From contig CALSRO010000001.1 in assembly GCA_943788775.1 (NCBI GenBank), positions 1 through 64,000 of the forward strand: a stretch of 64,000 bases of DNA, read 5' to 3'. The notes beneath the pieces were generated by a model. That model ran no database searches and had not been told where the DNA came from. It saw only the letters and a program-made list of their open reading frames with translations. Positions 29,214 through 39,198 of this stretch are shown here, in pieces. The stretch is from an uncultured Flavobacteriales bacterium (lineage in GTDB: Bacteria > Bacteroidota > Bacteroidia > Flavobacteriales_G > Salibacteraceae). The number at the start of each line of letters is the position of its first letter. The stretch's first letter is position 1. Made by a program: the position numbers and the translations under genes.

Positions 29214-29928
29214 ATGAACTCGGGTTCTCATCAATCACCAAATAAGTTGTCTATCAAGTCTTGGGCGGAAGATGATCGACCAAGGGAGAAAATGATGCAG
29301 AAAGGGCGAAGTGTCCTGACCAATGCAGAGTTGATCGGAATATCTGATTGGTTCAGGCACCCGAAGCGAATCTGCAGTTGATTTGGCCAAACGGATTCTT
29401 GCCTCAGTAGATAATGACTTAAATAATTTAGGTAGACTTAGCGTTAGTGACTTGATGAAATTCAAGGGAATTGGAGAGGCAAGAGCTATCACCATTGTCG
29501 GCTGCACTTGAGATTGGAAGGAGAAAGACAATCAGCAGATCAAACACGAGCCAAAAAAGATTCTTTCAAGTAAGGATTCATTTGATGTGTTATATCCATA
29601 TTTAGCAGATTTGAATCATGAACAGTTCTTTGTGATGCTATTAAATAGGGGTAATAAAATAATCGATGTGGTCAAGATAAGCCAAGGTGGTGTGGCTGGA
29701 ACTGTGGCGGATACAAAACTTATATTTAAGTCAGCTATTGAAAAATTGGCAAGTAGCATTATTATATCGCATAATCATCCTTCGGGAAATTTAAAGCCCA
29801 GCCAAGCAGATATACAATTGACTAAGAACTTAAAACAGGCGGGTACGTTAATGGAAATCTTTGTTTTGGATCATATTATTATTGCGGATAATGCCTACTA
29901 CAGTTTTGCGGACGAAGGGATTCTATAA
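29214..29928 (+). CDS. radC: RadC family protein (JAB/MPN domain), frameshifted
   Basis: The ATG at 29214 lies 12 bases after the rpsT terminator. The N-terminal part (SIKSWAEDDRPREKMMQKG, then NAELIGILIGSGTRSESAVDLA once one base near 29343 is removed) is the RadC helical domain, with the HhH-like FKGIGEARAITIVAALEIG after removal of C at 29499. A missing A in the run near 29555 leads into the JAB/MPN metal-binding domain with SHNHPSG-x(n)-D (ISHNHPSGNLKPSQAD). The repaired protein has about 238 residues. Despite its name the family's role in DNA repair is not established. The stop abuts the next gene's ATG. Confidence 0.88.
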
Positions 29929-31239
29929 ATGAATCAGATATACATTTTTAGCGAAAAAACGATCAAATCGTTTGGTTTACATGGCCAGGACGATTGCAGA
30001 TCGCCTCGGTGTTCTAGTTGAAATAACATCAGATAATGACATACTTGTCACCGATGATAAGGCAGTGATCAATTATTCGAATATTGAAGCGGGTAAATTG
30101 CAGATAACCCCAGCGGGTTTGTTATTTGAAAAACGAATTCAAGATCAAGAATTGGCAGTTTCAAAAACGGGGGGTGTAAGCTTATTATATTCAAACAGAG
30201 ACACTCTATTGGGGCACGATGTGATTGCAGCCTGTTTCTACCTTCTTTCCAGATATGAGGAGTATTTACCTCACAGAAAAGATGATCATGGTAGGTTCGC
30301 TTCTACATCAAGCGTTTTGTCCGAAATAGCAAGCATTCAAACCCCTCTTGTCGACATCTATTTGAAAAGATTGAAGAATGCCCTTCAAGAAATATATCCA
30401 TGGCTGATAATGAGGAATGAAGCCTTTAGAATAGAAGTAACTGTAGATGTTGATCAACTCTTTTTATACGAATCAAAAGGCATCGCTCGCTCTATTATAG
30501 GAACCATGAAGGATTCCTTGATAAACACCAAATCATTAGTTAGACGTCTAGATGTGAATCTAGGCGGCAAACAGGATCCGTTGAATATTTATCATGCTCT
30601 AATTTCTTAAGTTGGTGCTTTTGGTAATTAATCCAAGATTCTTTTTTCAGGTAGGAGAACCGAGCAGGTTTGATTCAAATAATCCCGTGCATTTACCTAA
30701 AGTTCATGATCTGATAAACGAAATTTCCCTGAGAGCTGATATTGGGCTGCATCCGTCTTACTTCTCGTCTGATAATCATGAAACCTTCCTTTTAGAGCAT
30801 GAAAGACTTAAAAAAGTAACTAACCAAGAGGTTCAACACAGCAGGCAGCATTATTTGAAATTTGAACTGCCGAAAACATATAGATGGCTGGAGAACGAGG
30901 GTATCACTCATGACTATTCAATGGGGTTTGCCGATGCGAATGGTTTTTAGGGCGGGAACGGCAGTGCCTTTTAAGTTTTATGACCTTGGGAGAGAAGAGT
31001 CAACGGGATTAACAATTCACCCACTCATTTTTATGGATATGCTAACCGTTCGGAAATATTCAAATGAAGTGGACAGCCGAACTGAATTAGATACAATTAC
31101 CAATGCAATTAAGGAAAATGGCGGTTTATTAAATACGACCTGGCATCCAGAAGTGCTCATCGGATTTGATGTGCCGCAAGCATCAGATGGTCTGCTCGAT
31201 TACTGTCTAGAAACATATTCTCATGTTACTCCTGAATAG
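29929..31239 (+). CDS. Polysaccharide deacetylase-like protein, frameshifted
   Basis: The ATG at 29929 immediately follows the radC stop. Removing one A from the run near 29953 joins MNQIYIFSEK to the long frame with LVYMARTIADRLGV. The N-terminal domain includes GHDVIAACFYLLSRYEEY, a pattern I associate with Bacteroidota proteins annotated as polysaccharide deacetylase family. Then come VTVDVDQLFLYES (deacetylase-like D-x-D), IGLHPSYFSS, QHYLKFELPKTYRWLENEGI and GTAVPFKFYDL. Further indels lie near 30605 (one or more) and in the T-run 30944-30948. The intact protein would be about 435 residues. The substrate is unknown; cell-envelope polysaccharide processing is the inference. Confidence 0.7.
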
Positions 31240-32117
31240 GGATCAAATAGATGATCAGCGTTGGAATGAGTGTGTAAAAACAGTCTGCAAAATTTAGGCA
31301 TTATCCTTTGACATATTTTTTAGATGCGTGTTGTGAAGATTGGACTGCTTTAATTGGTGATGGCTACTCTTGGGTGTGGCCAATTCCTGTGAAGAAGAAA
31401 TTGTTCAACAAAGTTTATCAACCTCTTTTGGCCCAACAGTTGGGCCCAATTGGACAGAATGTGTCCATTCGGGATGTACAGGAGGGCCTTATTCAAATAG
31501 AAAAGAAGTATTGGGGCTATAACATTAAGTTCAATGAGGGAGTTAACGAGCTTTTATCGTATGTATCGGAACAGCATCGGAATATAGAGTTAGACATTCG
31601 TAATAGTTATGAAAAGTTGATCAAGGGGTATAAGCGGAATGCAGTTTCGAATATTAAAAAAGCCAGCAAATCCGATATAGAAGTTGTAAAGGTCGAGGGC
31701 TTTCAGACTGAAGTTATAGATATGTTTATCGCAGAGCGAGGTAAAGCATTAAAAGAATTGGATGAACGGTTTTATCTAGATGTGAAATCGATTTATAATT
31801 CATTTTTGAAAAGAAACGAAGCTGAAACGTGGTTAGCTAAGAGTCCGCAGGGAATTATTGCTGGGGTTATGATCTTAAATACAAATGGTCGTCTGCTAAA
31901 TTTTTTCACAGCAAGTGGGACTAAATCAAGATCAGTTGGTGCAATGCATTTGATTTTTGATACAATAATTAAGGAGTATTCTGGAAAAGCAGATGTTCTT
32001 GATTTTGAGGGAAGCAACAATGATAATTTGGCGTATTTCTATAAAAGTTTTGGGGGCGAGGAGCGGGTATATTTGCAGAATTATAAGAAGTGGAATATTC
32101 CATTTTTAAATCGTTGA
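31223..32117 (+). CDS. GNAT/FemAB-like acetyltransferase, one frameshift near its start
   Basis: The likely start is the ATG at 31223, giving MLLLNRDQIDDQRWNECVK, which overlaps the previous gene by 17 bases. One extra base between 31271 and 31291 then shifts to FRHYPLTYFLDACCEDW and the long frame from 31308. The C-terminal half has a GNAT-like or FemAB-like fold (ISNIKKASKSDIEV, AGVMILNTNGRLLNFFTASG, GAMHLIFDTIIKEY, DFEGSNNDNLAYFYKSFG). The substrate is not evident. Position between a deacetylase-like gene and upp gives no clear pathway. The repaired length is about 297 residues. Confidence 0.68.
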
Positions 32118-32118
32118 A

Positions 32119-32779
32119 ATGAAAAGACTGCATAATTTTTCGGATTCACCCTCAATTATAGATCACTATATGTGGCAATTGAGAGATGTTCAAATCCAGA
32201 AGGATCGTGATCGATTTCGTGAAAACGTGAGAAGGATTGGACGAGTTATAGGTTATGAAATAAGTAAGCATCTCAATTATAAAGAACAATCTATTCAAAC
32301 TCCATTGGCACAAATAAATGCAACGCGTTTTAGACGATAATGTTGTTTCAATAACTATTCTGCGGGCAGGATTGCCTTTGCACGAGGGAATTCTAGGTGC
32401 GATTCCAATGGCAGAAAATGGTTTTATTTCGGCTTACAGAAAGCATGACGATAGTGGAGATTTTAATATTGAAATTGGATATGTGGCCTGTCCTGATTTA
32501 ACGGATAAAGTTTTAATACTAAATGACCCGATGTTAGCAACTGGTAGCTCATTCGTTAATGCGCTTGAAGCCTTAAAGCCTTATGGTAAACCTAAATCTG
32601 TACACATTGCAGCGGTCATTGCAAGTCAAGATGGTGTGGACAACTTGATGAACACATTACCATCCGACATTTGTTTTTGGATTGGTGCAATAGATCCTGA
32701 ATTAGATCATAAAAAGTACATAGTGCCAGGATTGGGAGATGCTGGAGATTTGGCATTTGGAGAAAAAATGCAATCATGA
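32119..32779 (+). CDS. upp: Uracil phosphoribosyltransferase-like protein, one frameshift
   Basis: UPRT converts uracil and PRPP to UMP in pyrimidine salvage. The first frame (IIDHYMWQLRDVQIQKDRDRFREN) runs to 32340. Removing one base near 32326 joins it to the second frame with VSITILRAGLPLHEGIL, FISAYRKH, NDPMLATGSSFVNAL (the PRPP-binding loop; canonical DPMLATGGS, here with S for the second G) and YIVPGLGDAGDLAFG. The repaired protein has 219 residues, the usual length. It overlaps the downstream membrane-protein gene by 4 bases. Confidence 0.9.
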
Positions 32780-33249
32780 TTGCAGATTTTCTCCAAATAG
32801 TTGGAATCATGGTTATTGCCGGTACAAAGTTCTTATATGCTCCCACAGCTGTGTATTTGGCTGGTTATAGTTTTATACAATCGATAATAATTACATCTCT
32901 CGGAGGATTGGGGGGTGTAATACTTTTCTATTACTTGGGGAGTGCAATTTCGTCTTGGTGGTCAAGAAGGTTTCCGGGTAGAATGGATAGAAAGAAATTC
33001 ACGAAAAAAAATAGATTGTTTATTATTATCAGGAGTAAATATGGCCTCTATGGACTAGCTTTTGTGACACCATGTATCATTTCCATACCTATTGGATGCT
33101 TCCTAGCTGCGAAGTATTATAGAACCGAAAAATACATGATTCCATTGCTATTTGTATCAGTAGTATTTTGGGCAATCACAATAACTTCAATCACCTACTT
33201 AATGGGTCCCATTATTTGGATAATATTCGTCATATTTTTTTCGATTTAG
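32776..33249 (+). CDS. Small multi-pass membrane protein of unknown function
   Basis: The 157-residue protein has about four predicted membrane segments (for example GIMVIAGTKFLYAPTAVYLAG, SIIITSLGGLGGVILFYYLG, LAFVTPCIISIPIGCFLAA, LLFVSVVFWAITITSITYLM) and a basic loop (RRFPGRMDRKKFTKKNR). No named family is recognised. It overlaps upp by 4 bases and the following phosphatase gene by about 34 bases, so it is probably part of the same transcript. No frameshift is apparent, so this gene lies beyond the damaged stretch. Confidence 0.72.
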   Translation: MIADFLQIVGIMVIAGTKFLYAPTAVYLAGYSFIQSIIITSLGGLGGVILFYYLGSAISSWWSRRFPGRMDRKKFTKKNRLFIIIRSKYGLYGLAFVTPCIISIPIGCFLAAKYYRTEKYMIPLLFVSVVFWAITITSITYLMGPIIWIIFVIFFSI

Positions 33250-33932
33250 ATCATACGTTATGGGACTTTGATACGAACAGTAAGGAAACGTTAGCTGAGC
33301 TGTTTGTACAGTTTGATTTACAATCCTATGGAATCGAAAAATCAAAATACTTTGTGGATCGTTACCAAATTCAAAATGATCGACTTTGGGCTCTATATCG
33401 TGAGAATCGAATTTCCAAGTCTCAATTGCGTTCGGCTCGATTTGAGGCAACTTTAAAGGATTTTAAAATTGATAATAAAAGATTGAGCAAGGAGATTGGG
33501 CGCGCATATGTTGATCAATGTCCAAGAAAAACCAAGCTCAATGATGGAGCAATAGGGGTGTTAAATGCATTGAAAGATAATTACACCTTACACATTGTGT
33601 CGAATGGGTTTGATGAAAGTCAAAGGATGAAACTGGAGGTGAGTGGCATAGGATCTTACTTTAAAGAAATCATCACTTCAGAGAAGGCTCAGGCTAAAAA
33701 ACCAAATCCAAGAATCTTTCAATATGCAGAAAGAGTGACTAGTGCCAAACCAAACGAATCGATAATGATAGGTGATAATTATTCCATTGATATTCTGGGA
33801 GCTCTTAATGCTGAATGGAAAGCAATTCACTATTGTCCGGAAGGCAATAGTCAACACGAAATGTCAATTCAGGTCCTACCTGAATTGCTACCCCTATTTT
33901 TTGAAAGTTCCAATAATGGTTTGACCACCTGA
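33216..33932 (+). CDS. HAD family hydrolase, YjjG-type nucleotidase
   Basis: From a TTG start at 33216 the product is 238 residues. It has HAD motif I as FFDLDHTLWDFD, motif II as VSNGFDE, a lysine region AQAKKPNPRIF and motif III-IV as IMIGDNYSIDILGALN. This matches YjjG-type 5'-nucleotidases (pyrimidine nucleotidase / house-cleaning activity in E. coli). An upstream start would lie well inside the membrane-protein gene, and no ATG is available nearby. The 3' end overlaps the convergent psd gene by 39 bases. Confidence 0.85.
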   Translation: MDNIRHIFFDLDHTLWDFDTNSKETLAELFVQFDLQSYGIEKSKYFVDRYQIQNDRLWALYRENRISKSQLRSARFEATLKDFKIDNKRLSKEIGRAYVDQCPRKTKLNDGAIGVLNALKDNYTLHIVSNGFDESQRMKLEVSGIGSYFKEIITSEKAQAKKPNPRIFQYAERVTSAKPNESIMIGDNYSIDILGALNAEWKAIHYCPEGNSQHEMSIQVLPELLPLFFESSNNGLTT

Positions 33933-34556
33933 TGATATTTGTTCCAAAACGACATCAACAGATACTTCAAGCGGAATAAGAAGGTCAACTCTACTTCCAA
34001 ATTTTATAAACCCTAATTCCTCACCTTGTTCAACCTGTTCACCAACCTTTGCATAGTTTACAATTCGTCTGGCAACTGCCCCAGCAATTTGTTTTATGAG
34101 TATTTCTCCGTGTTCTGGATGTCTCACTACGACACTGTGTCGCTCATTGTCAGTAGATGACTTAGGGTCCCAAGCTACAAGGTATTTGCCTTTGTGATAT
34201 TTTGAATAAATAACTTCACCAGACAATGGGTACCAATTTATATGCACGTTAGTTGGAGACATGAATATGCTGATTTGTCTTACAGGCTTTTTAAAATACT
34301 CTTGATCGGTTACCTCCTCAATGACCACTACTTTGCCATCTGCAGGTGCAATTAATCCATCATTCATAATGAGCATGTGTCTAGATGGGTTTCGAAAGAA
34401 CTGTAAAACAACGATCAGAACGAAAGCTGATAATAGTATTGCAATTGGTTTTGCAAACATCACTTGATCCAATACAAAATACGCAAGTGATAATAAGCTC
34501 AAGCTTAACAGAATAGCTATCATCAAAGTGGCATATCCTTCTTTGTGAAATTTCAT
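33894..34556 (-). CDS. psd: Phosphatidylserine decarboxylase
   Basis: Psd makes phosphatidylethanolamine from phosphatidylserine at the membrane. This is the short 220-residue form: two N-terminal hydrophobic segments (residues 10-27 and 36-52), the RNPSR motif, APADGKV, and FGSRVD with the self-cleavage Gly187-Ser188 that creates the pyruvoyl group. Residues HVNW-like VHINWYPLSGEV are also typical. It is the last gene of the rsfS-ftsH-cdsA-psd series, 3 bases after cdsA, so synthesis of CDP-diacylglycerol and PE are linked. Its end overlaps the opposite-strand phosphatase gene. Confidence 0.93.
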   Translation of the reverse strand: MKFHKEGYATLMIAILLSLSLLSLAYFVLDQVMFAKPIAILLSAFVLIVVLQFFRNPSRHMLIMNDGLIAPADGKVVVIEEVTDQEYFKKPVRQISIFMSPTNVHINWYPLSGEVIYSKYHKGKYLVAWDPKSSTDNERHSVVVRHPEHGEILIKQIAGAVARRIVNYAKVGEQVEQGEELGFIKFGSRVDLLIPLEVSVDVVLEQISSGGQTIIGTFKK

Positions 34557-34559
34557 TGA

Positions 34560-35423
34560 TTAAGGTTTTGGTGAGAAAATTTCGAAATATAATATCGCGG
34601 CAGGTACGGCCAGAATCATTGCGTCAAATCTATCAAAGAACCCACCATGTCCGGGAAGGAATTTTCCCGAATCTTTCACATTCGCAGCTCGCTTCAAACG
34701 AGATTGAAACAAATCGCCTAAAGCTCCAAATACAATGCATGTAGCAGCAAATCCTATCATAACTACTGGAGTTGGCATTCCATTGATATAACTTAAGCCA
34801 AATCCAACTGCTAAGGAGGCAAGAAATCCTCCAATGCTGCCTTCCCATGTTTTATTTGGTGATAAGCGCTCAAATAGTTTTGTCCTACCAATTTTACGAC
34901 CTACTAAATAAGCACCCGAATCATTAATCCATATCAATGCGAATAGGGAAATTGTCATCCAATCTGTTGGTAAGTCACTACGATATTCCATGAAGTACGC
35001 GATGCCTAAGAAAGGTATGGCAATAAATAGAGCAGACCAAATACCTACTGAGACGTTTTGAAAGGGTTGCTCATTCTGGTCGAATAACTCTTTTACCGAG
35101 ATAAATAAAACCACAAGACCGGTCATAATAATTGGCCATGCTACTAAGTTGTCTTGAAAAAAGAAGTTATAGCCTTGAAAGACCAGAAGTATATATATAC
35201 TGATAGATCCAGCTTGATTTATCACAGAGGAAGTCAATCTAGCCAAAGAATGAATTTCTCGAAGTGTAAATAGCCCCAATAGCCCATAAAGGGTCAATGC
35301 GATTCTCCTGTCCTCGAAATAAATGGGACCTAAAATCAGTAGGACGAAAACAATGGACGATAAAGTCCTAGTCAGCAAGTTGCTCAATTTGACAAAGGGT
35401 AAGATTGCGTATACTGCTTTCAA
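34560..35423 (-). CDS. cdsA: Phosphatidate cytidylyltransferase
   Basis: CdsA makes CDP-diacylglycerol from phosphatidate and CTP in the inner membrane. The 287-residue protein has about seven to eight membrane helices and the CDS signature near the C-terminus, here SRLKRAANVKDSGKFLPGHG followed by FFDRFD. WINDSGAYLVGR and SPNKTWEGSIGG are also family motifs. It lies between ftsH and psd in one probable operon. Confidence 0.95.
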   Translation of the reverse strand: MKAVYAILPFVKLSNLLTRTLSSIVFVLLILGPIYFEDRRIALTLYGLLGLFTLREIHSLARLTSSVINQAGSISIYILLVFQGYNFFFQDNLVAWPIIMTGLVVLFISVKELFDQNEQPFQNVSVGIWSALFIAIPFLGIAYFMEYRSDLPTDWMTISLFALIWINDSGAYLVGRKIGRTKLFERLSPNKTWEGSIGGFLASLAVGFGLSYINGMPTPVVMIGFAATCIVFGALGDLFQSRLKRAANVKDSGKFLPGHGGFFDRFDAMILAVPAAILYFEIFSPKP

Positions 35424-35462
35424 TTATATGAGGCAATATTCAGTCAAAACTATCAAAGTCAG

Positions 35463-37592
35463 CTACGCAGAAGTGTCAATATCAGATTTTGTTTCAGATT
35501 CTTCATCTTTTGCTTCACCTGAAACTGTATTTGGTTTTTCCTCTTCTAATCTTGTTTCTTGATTTTCTGATTGAGATTGACCACTATCGGAATCAGGGGA
35601 GTAATCTTCATTATGAATCAATGGTTCTTCTTCTTTGTTAAACTTTCGCTTTCCAAAAATGGCTTCCATATCTTCTTTAAATATTACTTCCTTGTCTAAA
35701 AGCAACTCAGCCAGCTTGTTCAAGTGTTCTCTGTTTTCTCTTAGAATTTTAAGAGTTCTAACATAGGCACCGTCAATAATGCTCTTGACTTCTTGGTCTA
35801 TTACCTCAGCCGTTTTTTCACTGTATGGCTTGTTAAACGAATATTCACTTTGACCACTGCTATCATAGAAGCTGATGTTTCCGATTTTGTCATTAAGACC
35901 ATATACCGAAACCATTGCGTATGCTTGTTTCGTAACCTTTTCTAAATCAGAAAGCGCACCCGTGGATACCTCGCCAAAAACAATTTCTTCGGAAGCACGT
36001 CCACCTAATGCAGCACACATTTCGTCCATTATTTGTGCTTTGGTGGTCAATTGCCTTTCTTCGGGTAAATACCACGCGGCTCCTAGCGATTTGCCTCTCG
36101 GAACGATTGTTACTTTGACCAAAGGCGAAGCGTGTTCGGTTAACCAGCTCACGGCAGCATGACCGGCTTCATGATATGCGATGGCCTTTTTCTCTTTTGG
36201 TGTGATGATTCTGTTCTTCTTTTCTAGTCCGGCAACGATTCTATCTACTGCGCTAATGAAATCATCCTTTTCTACATGATTCTTCTTTCTCCTAGCTGCA
36301 ATTAATGCAGCTTCATTACAAATGTTTGCAATATCAGCACCTGAGAATCCAGGGGTTTGTTTTGCCAGAAACTCAACATCTACTTTATCATCCAACTTCA
36401 ATGGCTTCAAATGCACTTTAAATATTTCCTTTCTTTCATTTAGATCGGGCATATCTACATGTATTTGTCTGTCAAATCTACCCGGTCTAAGAAGGGCTCT
36501 GTCAAGAATGTCCGCTCTATTTGTTGCTGCCATGATAATTACACCGCTATTCGTACCAAACCCATCCATTTCTGTAAGAAGTTGATTTAAGGTGTTTTCT
36601 CTTTCATCATTTGCACCTTGTGAAATGCTTTTTCCTCTGGCACGACCAATGGCATCAATTTCATCAATGAATATGATAGAAGGGGCCTTTTCCTTCGCTT
36701 GCTTGAACAGATCTCGAACTCGCGATGCTCCAACTCCCACAAACATTTCAACGAAATCAGACCCTGACAATGAAAAGAAAGGAACCTGTGCTTCACCGGC
36801 AACGGCTTTTGCAAGCAATGTTTTTCCAGTACCTGGAGGCCCTACAAGTAGCGCTCCTTTTGGAATGTGAGCTCCAAGTGCCGTATAGCGATCTGGGTTC
36901 TTTAAAAAGTCAACAATTTCCTCGATTTCTTCTTTAGCTTCTTCTTGTCCAGCCACATCCTTAAAGGTGACCTTGACTTGGGTATTCTTATCAAACAAAA
37001 CGGCCTTGGACTTGCCAATATTGAATATTTGAGCGCCTCCTCCACCAGGTCCGCTCATTCTTCTCATGATGAAGATCCAAATACCAACCATGATTAGAAT
37101 TGGAAGCAGTAGGCTTAACCAACCATCACTCCAATTTGTGCGATTCTCATATTCGGCACTTAGTCTTTCGTTTTCAGGCAAGGATTCTTGAGCCTTTTGC
37201 AGTTTTTGCTCAAAAATCTCCGCTGGCGGAATGTCCATTTTGTAGTGAGGGCCAGTATTGGACATTTGCCCAAACCCCTTTTCTCTCACTTCAGCATATT
37301 TTTCTTTTTCTAGCGCGTCTTTTTTTATGTAGATCTCGGCAAAATCCTCATTACGTATCACCTTTACTTTTGCAACCTCACCTTGCAAGAGCATGTTATC
37401 TACAAAGTCTTTATATTCAATTGGCTTGAGGCCACCGCTAAAACTCACTAGCAGCTGCATGATAAGCACACCAGCTATCACCACATAAATCCAATATGGA
37501 TTAAATGGCCTATTCTGTAAAGGGTTTTTTCTCTTCGGTTTTTGACTTGAACCAGTCCCTGAATCTGTTTTCTTCTTTTCGTTTTCGCTCAT
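35463..37592 (-). CDS. ftsH: ATP-dependent zinc metalloprotease FtsH
   Basis: FtsH is a membrane-anchored hexameric AAA protease that degrades misfolded membrane and short-lived proteins. The 709-residue protein has membrane helices at residues 33-52 and 158-178, Walker A GPPGTGKT at 251-258, Walker B IIFIDEID at 306-313, the second region of homology around 357-375 (ATNRAD and RPGRFDR), and the zinc site HEAGH at 474-478. The C-terminus after residue 640 is acidic and low complexity. It lies 25 bases after rsfS and 39 bases before cdsA. Confidence 0.97.
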   Translation of the reverse strand: MSENEKKKTDSGTGSSQKPKRKNPLQNRPFNPYWIYVVIAGVLIMQLLVSFSGGLKPIEYKDFVDNMLLQGEVAKVKVIRNEDFAEIYIKKDALEKEKYAEVREKGFGQMSNTGPHYKMDIPPAEIFEQKLQKAQESLPENERLSAEYENRTNWSDGWLSLLLPILIMVGIWIFIMRRMSGPGGGGAQIFNIGKSKAVLFDKNTQVKVTFKDVAGQEEAKEEIEEIVDFLKNPDRYTALGAHIPKGALLVGPPGTGKTLLAKAVAGEAQVPFFSLSGSDFVEMFVGVGASRVRDLFKQAKEKAPSIIFIDEIDAIGRARGKSISQGANDERENTLNQLLTEMDGFGTNSGVIIMAATNRADILDRALLRPGRFDRQIHVDMPDLNERKEIFKVHLKPLKLDDKVDVEFLAKQTPGFSGADIANICNEAALIAARRKKNHVEKDDFISAVDRIVAGLEKKNRIITPKEKKAIAYHEAGHAAVSWLTEHASPLVKVTIVPRGKSLGAAWYLPEERQLTTKAQIMDEMCAALGGRASEEIVFGEVSTGALSDLEKVTKQAYAMVSVYGLNDKIGNISFYDSSGQSEYSFNKPYSEKTAEVIDQEVKSIIDGAYVRTLKILRENREHLNKLAELLLDKEVIFKEDMEAIFGKRKFNKEEEPLIHNEDYSPDSDSGQSQSENQETRLEEEKPNTVSGEAKDEESETKSDIDTSA

Positions 37593-37617
37593 CTGCTCTA
37601 ATCCTTCTTCTTAATTG

Positions 37618-37989
37618 TTATATATCTATATGCTCGATCCTAGCGTCTGCCCACAATTCTTCTAGTGAGTAATGCTCTCTTTTTTCTTCTAAGAACACGT
37701 GGACAATGACATCTACAAAATCAATAAGCACCCACTCTGACTGTGTTTTACCTTCAATACTTCTCGGCCTTTCATTTAAATGCTTAATGGCAAAATCTCG
37801 AACAGAGTCTGCAATAGCATCCACTTGAGTAGTAGACGATCCGTGGCATATTATAAAGAAATCGCACAAGGAATTGTTCAATGATCGGAGATCCAGAAGG
37901 CTGATTTTTTGACCCTTTTTTTCTTGAATTGCGCTGACAACAATGTCTGCCAATATTTCCGAGTTGGGCTTCAGTTTAGCTTTTGACAT
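37618..37989 (-). CDS. rsfS: Ribosome silencing factor RsfS
   Basis: RsfS (DUF143/Iojap) binds ribosomal protein uL14 and blocks subunit joining under starvation. The 123-residue protein shows the family motifs DLRSLNNSLCDFFIICHGSS, VDAIADSVRD and WVLIDFVDVIVHVFLEEKRE with YSLEELWADA at the end. It is first in the series rsfS-ftsH-cdsA-psd and has a TAnnTTTG box 20 bases upstream. Confidence 0.93.
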   Translation of the reverse strand: MSKAKLKPNSEILADIVVSAIQEKKGQKISLLDLRSLNNSLCDFFIICHGSSTTQVDAIADSVRDFAIKHLNERPRSIEGKTQSEWVLIDFVDVIVHVFLEEKREHYSLEELWADARIEHIDI

Positions 37990-38008
37990 TCAATATTTTA
38001 ATCGTGTT

Positions 38009-38016
38009 CAAAGATA
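38009..38016 (-). promoter_or_regulatory. -7 box of the rsfS-ftsH-cdsA-psd operon
   Basis: On the minus strand this reads TATCTTTG, a perfect TAnnTTTG match 20 bases before the rsfS start. No clear -33 TTG is present at 19-20 bases. Confidence 0.48.
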
Positions 38017-38037
38017 AGCAATCAATTTCCGTCCTTT

Positions 38038-38075
38038 GGTGCATAACGAACCCAAGGTTTCGGTGCATTATGAAC
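38038..38075 (+). repeat. Imperfect direct repeat across the birA start
   Basis: GGTGCATAACGAAC (38038-38051) and GGTGCATTATGAAC (38062-38075) match in 12 of 14 positions, 24 bases apart. The second copy contains the birA start codon. It could be an operator or a chance duplication; no function is assigned. Confidence 0.4.
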
Positions 38076-38807
38076 GGTAAAATCATTCGCTTATCGGTTG
38101 TTGACTCAACCAACATCTATACCACCAGGCTTATAAGCCAATCTGGCATAGATGAATGGACTGTGGTGGTGGCAGATTTGCAGACGGGAGGGCGCGGTCA
38201 AAGAGGGAAAACTTGGAATAGTGAAATGGGTAAAAACCTTTTGTGTTCTATTGTACTGAAGCCAAAGAATTTCGTAGCGAAAGATCAATTTCAAATTTCG
38301 ATGATGACTTCGTTGGCTATCATTGAAACACTCAATGAATACGGAGTCAAAGCAAAGGTGAAGTGGCCAAATGATATTTTAGTTAAATCCAAAAAGATCG
38401 CTGGCATCCTTATCGAAAATCAAATTGTTGCGAATTCGATCGAATCTTGCGTGATAGGCATTGGGTTAAATTTAAATCAACAGGACTTTAATAATTATGA
38501 ATGGCCAGCTACTTCTCTATTTGCCCTGAATAATAAGGAAGTAGACATTGATGCCTTTCTCAATCAGTTGCTGGTTAAAATGAAGTTGAATTACTTAAAG
38601 ATGAATGAACAAGCTAATTCTTTGAGGATGAATTATATCAGTCAAATGTTTTTCGTAAATCAAAAAGTTGATTTCAAATTCAATAATCAAATCCTCTGTG
38701 GAACCCTATTGGGAGTAGATGAGAATGGTGCGGTCCTCTTGAATGTTGGTGGTGAACTAAAGTGCTTTGTAAATGGTGAGGTTAGGCTTCAGCGTACTTC
38801 CTTTTAA
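38070..38807 (+). CDS. birA: Biotin--[acetyl-CoA-carboxylase] ligase, minimal form
   Basis: BirA activates biotin as biotinyl-AMP and attaches it to biotin carboxyl carrier proteins. The 245-residue protein starts at ATG 38070 (an upstream in-frame extension is rich in rare-looking residues and is rejected). It has DSTN near residue 12, the GRGQRGKTW biotin/AMP loop, and KWPNDILVKSKKIAGILIE. There is no N-terminal helix-turn-helix, so this is a monofunctional ligase and not a repressor. The 3' end overlaps the convergent small-protein gene by 26 bases. Confidence 0.93.
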   Translation: MNGKIIRLSVVDSTNIYTTRLISQSGIDEWTVVVADLQTGGRGQRGKTWNSEMGKNLLCSIVLKPKNFVAKDQFQISMMTSLAIIETLNEYGVKAKVKWPNDILVKSKKIAGILIENQIVANSIESCVIGIGLNLNQQDFNNYEWPATSLFALNNKEVDIDAFLNQLLVKMKLNYLKMNEQANSLRMNYISQMFFVNQKVDFKFNNQILCGTLLGVDENGAVLLNVGGELKCFVNGEVRLQRTSF

Positions 38808-39195
38808 GCTGTTCTCCCAGATGATTGAGAAAATTGGTCAGAGGGGATTTAAGCATAGCCCCCATAAATGAATTGACATCTGCATCAAAGTTAGCCGACA
38901 AATCAATAGAGTTTTGGTTCTCTGGAGATTGATTCACACTTATTATTAATTTGAAGTCAAATGGTTTGTCAGATCTTGATTTAAGGACTAATTGACTATT
39001 CGTACGATCCTCCAGTTCTAGGGATATATGAGCGAGTCCTTTAATTTTAAAGGAGCAATATTTATCATCAGCTTGCCAATCCTCAATACGATCTTGAGGT
39101 AATATTTCAATTAAATTTTTAAGCACCGAAACAAATTGAATTACCTCAGCGCTATTAGTGTTTATAGTGAATTTGTCACTTTCAAAAACTGCCAT
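38782..39195 (-). CDS. Small conserved protein, SRPBCC-like, next to pyrE
   Basis: The 137-residue protein has no signal peptide. It alternates strands and helices (INTNSAEVIQFVSVLKNLIEIL, ISLELEDRTNSQLVLKSRS, DLSANFDADVNSFMGAMLKSPLTNFLNHLG), a pattern resembling the SRPBCC/START-like fold, though I could not confirm this from sequence. It follows pyrE by 3 bases on the same strand and is probably cotranscribed. Function is unknown. Confidence 0.68.
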   Translation of the reverse strand: MAVFESDKFTINTNSAEVIQFVSVLKNLIEILPQDRIEDWQADDKYCSFKIKGLAHISLELEDRTNSQLVLKSRSDKPFDFKLIISVNQSPENQNSIDLSANFDADVNSFMGAMLKSPLTNFLNHLGEQLKRKYAEA

Positions 39196-39198
39196 AAA

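Noticed and set aside
28893-29381. A natural fusion of S20 with the RadC N-terminus
   Set aside because: A strong terminator lies inside the fused frame, and one base removes the problem and yields a canonical S20 end.
30612-30660. A separate start for the second deacetylase fragment
   Set aside because: It continues the same protein family motifs after one or more indels; a new gene there would lack an N-terminus.
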